Assembly: GCA_023313575.1 (NCBI GenBank)
Contig: JAJTTP010000004.1
Location: forward strand, 62,001 to 126,000
Reading direction: 5' to 3'
DNA from: Eutypella sp. D-1
Lineage: Eukaryota; Ascomycota; Sordariomycetes; Xylariales; Diatrypaceae
Length of the DNA: 64,000 bases
Position numbers and translations under genes: made by a program. Shown piece by piece: positions 56,529 to 64,000 of this stretch (position 1 is the stretch's first letter; every line of letters starts with the position of its first letter). The notes below the pieces were generated by a model. It ran no database searches. It saw nothing but the letters and a program-made list of their open reading frames with translations, and had not been told where the DNA came from.

Positions 56529-59500
56529 ACCTTGACGATGTTCCGATTTTACATATATAGTAACTCAGAGTATCGGTAGTTTATGTAAGTTGGAGGGACC
56601 ATCCATGTACGGATATTGCAGGAACCATATAGAGATATAATAAGATGACGGGGACTAGCCGACCAGGCTTACCACGCCTAGGTAGGAGTGTTCCGACGAG
56701 AGGACAAATCGAGGGGTTACAATGAACTCCCACAATTGGGGGTGATCCAGGTAGGTTACAAATAAATACCCCATGTAGGTAGGTATTTTGTGTAGTATCA
56801 AAGGAGGGACTCTGCTTTGATCCACGTCAAGTCTTACCAATTTATTTATATCCCTTTCTGAAACAAGACCACCCAAAAAAACGCTTTAGGGCTGAAGTTA
56901 TGTAGGATCGGGAAGAGGGGAGCTGAGTGAGAGAGAGATACAGGAAGGGATGAGTTTGCTGTTCCCCAGCCGAGGTGGTGTGGTGTCCTTGCTTTGCTTT
57001 GCTTGCCCTTGCCCTTGCGTGCCCCAAACGGCGGCCCCCAAGAGTTGTCTTTTTTTTGTTACTTCTTCTTCTTCTTCTTTCCCTCTTTCGAGAAGCCCTG
57101 CCAAGGCTCCGCATCGAATGCGACGCTGCAAAGGCGATGCCGAAACGAAACGAAACGAAACGTCGTCGTTTTTTCCCTTCCTTGTCCTACCCGCAGGGCT
57201 GCGACGCTACTGTACTATCTATACCCTGTAGATATAGGTAGGTGGGTTGTATATGTGGTATAACCCCGACCTACAGGTATTTAACAAGCCGGTGCTAATT
57301 GCCAGGGCCGGCCGGGAATCAGACCGATATTTTGCTGTCTACCTACTTAACCTAAGTATCTAGGCACAAAGATAGCTTGCTACCTGGTAGGTTATAACTA
57401 CGTGGTTATTAGTGCCTGTTGTTACATGTACGCGTTTCTATGCTACAGATTTTCATGCGTACTACATATAATAGTATACCACCCAATTCCTACTAGCCGT
57501 GCGGTGATGCCGTTTGGTTAGTTTACCTATTTCTAACCTAATTATGTATGAAGTACTGTAGCATGTTGCTCCCGGTGTACCAGAATGGCTTGATATCCTC
57601 ATGCAGCAACCTGCTTTCTAGTAGTTTGCATCGCGAATCATACGCAAGGAGGTGACGAAAAAAAAAAAGAAAACACGATCTTTGGTGGTGGTATCTCTCT
57701 GGTCACAATGTGATGCAACACGCCTAACATCCCTGTGTCTCGTTGGACGAGAGATTAACAGGCGTGGAAACCACGTCGTTCTGCGGGGAGGGGGGGGGGA
57801 GAAGAGAAATCATAAGTCGCAAGCATAACGAACGAGTCTATCCATCCATGAGTTCGGGCACCCGTGCATGTAGAAATATGTAGGAGATTCTTTAGGAGCA
57901 GCGGCCTACCTTACCCACCTACGGGCTAGATCTATCATATGCATGATGCGTACTTCCTACTGTACTACATATAGATAAATGATATAAATCTACCATGTAG
58001 GTATACCTACCTAGGTAAGTATATATAGAGAGACAGAGAGAGAGAGAGAGAGAAGGCTGTCCGGGCTGTCTAGGTTATGCCATTTTTTCCCCTTTGCCAA
58101 GGGAAATACAACATCACGCTTCCTTGTTCTTTTTCTAACTCCCACCATATATCTGGTTCTGTCGATCCAAAAAAGCCACTTTCACGCACCCATCAGACCA
58201 CATATATATCGTACACCGTCTTTGGAAGGAAAAAAAAAAGAGCCTTTTTCATATCGGTTTCTTTAAAGGACGCCGGTGACATTCAATATTTATATATGTC
58301 GGGCCATATCATTATAAGGCTAGGAAACCTAATTCATTAGCCTTCGTTTATCCCTCCTCTTGACCCTCGAGACGCCGAGCGAATTGGAATATTACTGGGC
58401 TTTATCAACTTGAGACTTCCAAGATTCGTTTCTTTCCCCTTGTGCCTGCCTCACACGGGATATATATGTAGGCAGGTCCGCCCCCGACACACATACAACT
58501 AGACAGGCCCGGCAGACAGACATATAAAGAAAGAGAAGGGGGAGAGGAAAAGAAAACCCCAGACAAAAATCCACAAACGAAATAAAAAACAAAACCACAC
58601 GCGATCCATTTTTGCTTTCATCGTCCCGCACATACATCTAGTTTTTGGGTTTGCTGCCCAATTGCAATCCCGCACGCACACTCTTTCTGTGAGACCTACC
58701 TACGTAGGTACCTCGCAGTGATCCGTCCGTCTGTCGGCTGTTGTTGGGTCTTGTCACCGCATTCCCGCCCGCGCGCTCTCACAAGCGAGAGAAATTCAGC
58801 CCATCCCAATCACCCGCCATTTGGTTCGACAGAGGACAAAAGAAAAAAAAAAGGAGAAGAAGAGAATAGAAAAGGAAACGGAAAAAAGAAAGGGAAAAAG
58901 GAGAGACAACGGAAAGTAAGCCCACGGCATCTCGTCCACGACACGGTGCACATCGAATCGGATCAGAACCCAGTAAGCAGCAGCAGCCGCCGCCGCCGCC
59001 GCCATTCCGTTTCTTTTTCTCTCCTTGGGCTTTCACTGGGTTCATATCGCGACTCCTGGACGACTTCCTTCTCCTTTTTCTTGCCCCCCTTCCCGCTCCA
59101 ACGCCCTGGAGAGCTAGGCCGCCCCGACCATTGTGGAGTTCGTTGTCCTGGGCAGTAGTCGTATAAAACGGAACGGAACGAACGAACGAACGAATGAATG
59201 AGACGGGTCCGTTACCTAGAGGACGCGACGGAGAAGGCTAGGTAAGAGTTATTCCGTCTATAACTACTGAGGTATCCCTCTCTACTACACACCATCAACA
59301 CATACATCAAATCCATAGTCGAGATTTCCATCCAGTTGGGTAATGCAATTCCTACCCTAACCCCCTTAACTTCCCCATACTACCATACCCCCCTTTTCAG
59401 TCGTTCCCTGCTCCCTACCTCCCTACCTCCCTACCTTTTTGTCCTAGGCTGTCCCTGTGTGTCCCTGTGTGTCCCTGCTTTATCCCACGGACATCACCCC

Positions 59501-60630
59501 ACTACTGCCCTTCCCACATACCTACTACCCAGGTACCTAAGTAGTAAGTACTTGATTTGTCCTATAAGGAGGTAAAGGGGCGGATGTATGTAAAAAAGGG
59601 ATTCCATTCTTATGCGGTCTGCGGTTTCCATTATGATAATGGATGTCAATTATACATATTTAGTACCTGTATCAAGGAAAGTTGCCTATGCCGGTACTTG
59701 TATATGCCTGGGTTGTCAAGTTCCAAGGTTGCATATAACATACCTACCTTACCTAAATACCTACCAAGTAGGTACATACAGACATACAGACATACAGACC
59801 TACCGAGTTGACCCCACTAACCCACTAAAGCCAAGCCCTACCTATCCACTCCGCCTACTGCCCACCCTCGCCCAGTACCCTCGCCCACCACCCTCGCTCA
59901 TCCCCGCCCACTCAACCCACCACCCACCAAGACCACCCACCACTAACTGACATCATATAGCCCCACAAACCTAAATAAATCCCCTAACAGACCAGACGGA
60001 GAGGTTCACGGAACGGATTGACAGACTAAAAAAACAAAACTCGACCCAAAACCGACGATCACGCGTACCGGTCAGCCAGACTAAGACCATATTTGACCAT
60101 TTTCTCAAAAACATTCGGTAGTCAAGCCCTAAAGTTAAGAGCTCTAGACTCTACTTTAGACTCTCTACTTTAGACCCTACTCTACTCTAGTCTTTTACCT
60201 AGTACTTGGTAAAGAGAGGGTAAACTCGAGAGGGAACCCGACGAATCGACGAATCAACGAAATCAACCAATCAATTATCATCAAACTACTAAACCATCAA
60301 AGACCATCAACCCCATCCCTGAACAATCTTTAACAGCCAATCTGACCATATTCGAACGGAAAACCCCCGAATAAACCATACCTATCTTATACCCTCGCAT
60401 CCTCTCTCTCCTTTACGGATTCGAATTCGAAAGGTTCTTGTTTGTTCTGGTCTAACCTACTTGCCGCCTCCTTACTTGGAACGCCCACCGCCACCACCAC
60501 CACCACCGCTACCGACGACCTACCTATCGACACCCTATCTACACCCTATCCCTATCCCTATCTACACCACGTACTTATAGTACAACACCTACCCTACCCT
60601 ACCACCTACCACCTACCATCTACCTTGGCC

Positions 60631-61833
60631 ATGTGCGCCGCTCGCCAACCCCATCCCTCCACCAAGGCGAGCTTCGCCGACAGGGCCAACGATGCCTCCC
60701 ACCCGCTGAATAGTTACCTGCTCAGGCTGATGAGCCTGAAGCGGTCGAACCTGTGTCTGAGCGCAGATGTGACGAGCGCGCGGGAGTTGCTGAGTCTGGC
60801 CAACAAGATCGGCCCCTCCATCGTTGTGCTGAAGACCCACTACGACCTGGTTACGGGGTGGGACTACAACCCGCAGACCGGCACCGGCGCCCGCCTTGCC
60901 GCCCTCGCTCGTAAACACGGCTTCCTCATCTTTGAGGACCGCAAATTCGGCGATATTGGTAATACCGTCCAGCTTCAGTACACCGCCGGCACCGCGCGTA
61001 TCATCGACTGGGCCCACATCGTCAACGTAAATATGGTCCCTGGTAAGGCCGCCGTCCAAGCCCTCGCCGAGGCCGCCGCGAAGTGGCGCTCACGCCTCGA
61101 CTACGGCGTTAAGACCTCCGTATCCGTGGGTACCCCGCTCGCCGAACTTCAGTACGACGACGACGATGATGACGATGACTACGAAAGGGAGAATGGGGAG
61201 GGAAAGCGGAAGAGGGGGGAGGGGGAAGGTGAAGGAAACGAAGGGGAGGAGCGTCGGGAGCGGCAACCGTCGGCGTCAGAGTTCGGGCCGTACCATGACC
61301 GCAATGGGCGGAAGGGTAGCATCGTATCGGTGAACCTGACGCAATCGTTCGAGCCAGTGGACTCGCCGCGGTTCGCAAACGGGATCCCCGAGGGCGACGA
61401 GACGTTGTTTGCGGGGATCGAGGAACCGCCACGTGAGCGCGGGCTGCTGATCCTCGCCCAGATGTCGAGCGAGGGCAACTTCATGGACGAGCGGTACACG
61501 CGGGCGTGCGCCGAGGCGGCCCGCGCCAACCGCGGCTTTGTGATGGGCTTCGTCGCCCAGGAGACCCTCAACGAGGAACCCGCCGACGCTTTCCTCACCA
61601 TGACCCCCGGCTGCCAGCTGCCGCCCGCCGGCGAGCCCGAGGATGCTAGTGTCGCGGGAGACGGCAAGGGCCAGCAGTACAACACCCCCGCGAAGCTGGT
61701 CGGCCAGGCCGGCGCCGACATCGTCATCGTCGGCCGCGGCATCCTCAGGGCCGACGACCCCCAGACCGAGGCCGAGCGTTACCGGAGACGCGCATGGCAG
61801 GCCTACCTGGAGCGGACGGGGCAGCAGGCGTGA
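60631..61833 (+). CDS. pyrG: Orotidine-5'-phosphate decarboxylase
   Basis: The last step of UMP synthesis, converting OMP to UMP in the cytosol (URA3/pyrG/pyr4). An intronless gene of 400 residues from the ATG at 60631; the frame is open upstream to about 60442 but has no ATG. The active-site motif is [10 protein letters not shown] with Asp103, Lys105 and Asp108 (DxKxxD). [12 protein letters not shown] holds the substrate-binding Asp, VLKTHYDL the conserved Lys-His, and TPGCQLP plus IVIVGRGI the phosphate-binding end. Between about residues 174 and 235 is an inserted acidic-to-basic low-complexity stretch (eight Asp in a row, then [14 protein letters not shown]); insertions at this place are known in filamentous ascomycete enzymes, which are longer than the yeast 267-residue form. 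Codon use is strongly C/G-ending, unlike the surrounding DNA. Confidence 0.97.
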   Translation: MCAARQPHPSTKASFADRANDASHPLNSYLLRLMSLKRSNLCLSADVTSARELLSLANKIGPSIVVLKTHYDLVTGWDYNPQTGTGARLAALARKHGFLIFEDRKFGDIGNTVQLQYTAGTARIIDWAHIVNVNMVPGKAAVQALAEAAAKWRSRLDYGVKTSVSVGTPLAELQYDDDDDDDDYERENGEGKRKRGEGEGEGNEGEERRERQPSASEFGPYHDRNGRKGSIVSVNLTQSFEPVDSPRFANGIPEGDETLFAGIEEPPRERGLLILAQMSSEGNFMDERYTRACAEAARANRGFVMGFVAQETLNEEPADAFLTMTPGCQLPPAGEPEDASVAGDGKGQQYNTPAKLVGQAGADIVIVGRGILRADDPQTEAERYRRRAWQAYLERTGQQA

Positions 61834-62247
61834 GGATGGGAACTTCTACAGAGAGACGACTCCATACCCCTATGACTACTTTAGTTTAAACACGTTGAGC
61901 ATACTACGAAAACTAGACGACAGTTAAAAATCTACACCCCTGATTCTTTCTTATTCCATCCGGCAGCTTTGGTGTGCGGGGGGGTTGTTGGAGCTCGGAG
62001 TTCTTGTTCTATTTTTTTTTCTTTGTCTTGCCGTGCTCCTCTCTGGTTTTTCTCTTCTTCCCCTTTTTTTCGTTTTTGGTCTTCCTCTTCTATCTTCTCT
62101 TCTCTTGTTCTCCTCCTCTCCATCCATCCAGAACAGAACAGAACACAGAATACGGAACACATTTTTTTTTAATTTCACCCACCTATATCTCACCATTTTT
62201 TAAAGTATTTTAGTTTTTATTCATAACCAGGAGAGCCCCATTTAAGG

Positions 62248-62271
62248 GGGAACGGGAACGGGAACGGGAAC
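62248..62271 (+). repeat. (GGGAAC)4 tandem repeat
   Basis: Four perfect hexamer units followed closely by a G14 tract at 62281-62294. It is not a known fungal telomere repeat. Confidence 0.9.
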
Positions 62272-62735
62272 GGAGGACGCGGGGGGGGGGGGGGAGCAAA
62301 GCAGAGCCAGAGCAGAGTTAGCTAGAGTTAGGGGATTGGAGCAAAGAAGCAATAAAGTTCAAAAGAAAAGGGGAGGAAGAGAGGAAAAAAAAGGAAAAAG
62401 AAGGACCGGAGCAAAGAGAGAGAGAGAGAGAGGGCGTGACCTCCGTGATAGGAGAGCCGGCGCCGAGCAATCAATCAAGCAAGCAAGCAAATAAGCAAAC
62501 AAACAGGCAAGCAACAGAGCAAACATGGAGTCTATTAGTGATGGGAAATACCCTCGTACGTACATTACAACATACATAGGTACGCCAGACACCATTCGTC
62601 TACCTAGGTAGTAGTGCGCCATCCCCCGCCTGCTTGAGCGAGCGAGCATTGAGATATCTATATATATATGTATGTATGTATGCGAATAAAATTGCGAGAG
62701 CAGCAACAAATAAACACGAGCCGAAACGGGGGCGC

Positions 62736-62764
62736 GGGGGGGGGGGGGGGGGGGGGGGGGGGGG
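62736..62764. repeat. G29 homopolymer tract
   Basis: Twenty-nine consecutive G residues, the longest homopolymer seen in the window; the true length may differ because such runs are hard to sequence. Confidence 0.8.
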
Positions 62765-62926
62765 AGAGGGGATATAGCAAAAAGAAAGAAAGAAATAACT
62801 CTAGAGAGAGAGATACTGAATATGGATGGATGGCCCTCCCTTGTTGCCAGTCGGCTGGCTGTTATGCTTTACACAGATTAATCGCATTACTGTCTGTCTT
62901 GTCTGTCTTGTCTTGTCTGTTGTGTG

Positions 62927-62954
62927 TCTGTCTGTCTGTCTGTCTGTCTGTCTG
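62927..62954 (+). repeat. (TCTG)7 microsatellite
   Basis: Seven perfect TCTG units preceded by imperfect TGTCTGTCTTG repeats. Confidence 0.9.
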
Positions 62955-64000
62955 GCGTGTGTTCTGGCGTGTGTTTGCCGTTGTCGTTCAGGTGATAGAT
63001 AGCATAGCCTAGCTAGCTTAGGCCCCCTGGGACAGAAAAGTTGAGGGGGCCATTAGATTTCCCCCCGCCCCCCCCCTCCATTATTTGGCCTTTATATAGT
63101 GATCCATTCATCTTTGGAACTCTCAATCGTCACAGTTGTCGATCAAGTAAACTACTGTAAGGATTTAGGCGCTTTAGCTATATTGCCAAAGCCAGATACC
63201 AACGGCGCCGTTTAGGCCACCTATTTACAAAGCAGTTTTGTCCCAAGGCACACTCTCTTCTCTCCTACTTAATAATAATATAAACTTTTAAGCCATAAGC
63301 AACCTAATTTACGTACGATTCTTCACAACCACCTTATATTCCCATCTCCATACACAGAATTCCATGGGATCAATGTAGCAAACTGGGGCAAGAAATGTTT
63401 ATTAACTTTGCTCTTAGTGGTATCCTCCTATTCGGGCAATAACGCGGGGGGAGGAAACCGACTAACCCCAGTAAGTAATTAGCTATATAACAAATAATAT
63501 TTCGACATACTATATTTAAACTAGACGAAAAACTTCATATGCAAGATCATGGATGGGGAAAGCCGTGGCGATTACCTAATCGACTACCCATGTATTTCGA
63601 TATCTGTTCCAAGGTCCAACTTTAGGAAGGTTTGTTGCCTTCATCAACTTCATTACTACTCCCACTACTACTACTCCTACTAACTACAATTGTTGTTCCT
63701 TGCAGTGCTGACATCCTAATCCACCCTGAATACTTAATTACCTTGATTACTTCCTTGAATGATATCTCCGAATCTTATCACCATCAAAATATATACCTAG
63801 GTAATCGAACCAACGATTTAAGCAAGCGAAAATAAGCAAGCAACCTTGGAAGTGAATCAATCATTCAATTAATTAATGAACCGAATCTAGTCGAATCGAC
63901 CATCAGCGCGCGCACGGTTTCATCCTCCATCTATTTTCTTTTCCCCGCAAAGATCACGTACAGTACAGTACATTATACATAAGGATCTAAACAGTACTTG

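Larger units (their letters stand above)
54120..60630. other. Long repeat-rich intergenic region
   Basis: About 6.5 kb without a supported gene. It holds TG repeats (54352-54394), many CTACCTA/TACCTAGGTA motifs (54730-54790, 57990-58020, 58695-58712, 59740-59775), a C18 tract (56511-56528), a GA repeat (58034-58053), CATACAGA triplicate (59775-59798), and a CT/CA-rich leader before the OMP decarboxylase ATG. Open frames here are low-complexity. Confidence 0.55.
61834..64000. other. Microsatellite-rich non-coding end of window
   Basis: Contains T-rich 3' UTR-like DNA of the decarboxylase gene, (GGGAAC)4 at 62248-62271, G14 at 62281-62294, G29 at 62736-62764, (TCTG)7 at 62927-62954 and AT-rich DNA to the end. 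No gene is recognised. Confidence 0.6.

Noticed and set aside
60442..60630. N-terminal extension of OMP decarboxylase
   Set aside because: Starts at TTG and encodes Thr/Pro/Tyr low-complexity sequence from a CA/CT-rich leader; the ATG at 60631 fits the family.
1..64000. CRISPR array, rRNA, telomere repeat or intact transposase
   Set aside because: No regularly spaced repeats, no rRNA sequence, no TTAGGG array and no transposase or reverse transcriptase motif found by eye.

Overview
This window looks like nuclear DNA of a filamentous ascomycete (Pezizomycotina, most likely a sordariomycete). The protein-coding genes are compact and carry short GT-AG introns, roughly 50 to 150 bases. They are separated by long, low-information intergenic stretches rich in homopolymers, microsatellites and the motif family CTACCTA/TACCTAGGTA. 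There is no bacterial-style operon structure, no rRNA and no CRISPR array. I rebuilt sixteen protein genes, one of them cut by the window edge; seven needed splicing by hand. I also found one tRNA-like locus, several dispersed repeats and possible gene relics.

Layout. Positions 1-10455 hold an SDR oxidoreductase (minus, truncated), an HXT-type sugar transporter (minus, four exons) and a secreted GHL6-type glycosidase-like protein (plus), a plausible small carbohydrate-use locus. Positions 12079-22053 hold mostly housekeeping genes: a J-domain protein, TAF13, a KISH/TMEM167 secretory-pathway protein whose first coding exon is only the ATG, and a Sok1/TCP11 protein. Positions 22054-35170 are a 13-kb stretch with no gene I can support apart from a tRNA-like sequence and a GC-rich open frame. 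Positions 35171-36583 encode a divergent PFA5-like DHHC palmitoyltransferase, placed between two direct copies of a 16-nt motif that each lie next to a GGGGC/GCCCC inverted repeat. Positions 39114-39842 encode a small secreted cysteine-rich protein, an effector candidate.

Positions 41077-49284 hold five tightly spaced genes: a secreted aspartyl protease, a TauD/SyrP-like 2-oxoglutarate dioxygenase, an UNC93-like MFS transporter, an HSL-type alpha/beta hydrolase and a secreted BBE-type FAD oxidase. The dioxygenase and transporter are divergent over 464 bases. The set resembles a metabolite-tailoring, detoxification or uptake cluster without a PKS, NRPS or terpene backbone enzyme, and it is the best candidate here for an undescribed system. 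Positions 53027-54119 encode phosphatidylinositol synthase and 60631-61833 encode orotidine-5'-phosphate decarboxylase, both housekeeping, separated by about 6.5 kb of repeat-rich non-coding DNA. The last 2 kb is microsatellite-rich and without a recognisable gene.

All functional calls come from reading motifs by eye; no database search was run. Exon joins were chosen so that reading frame, GT-AG borders and family motifs agree.
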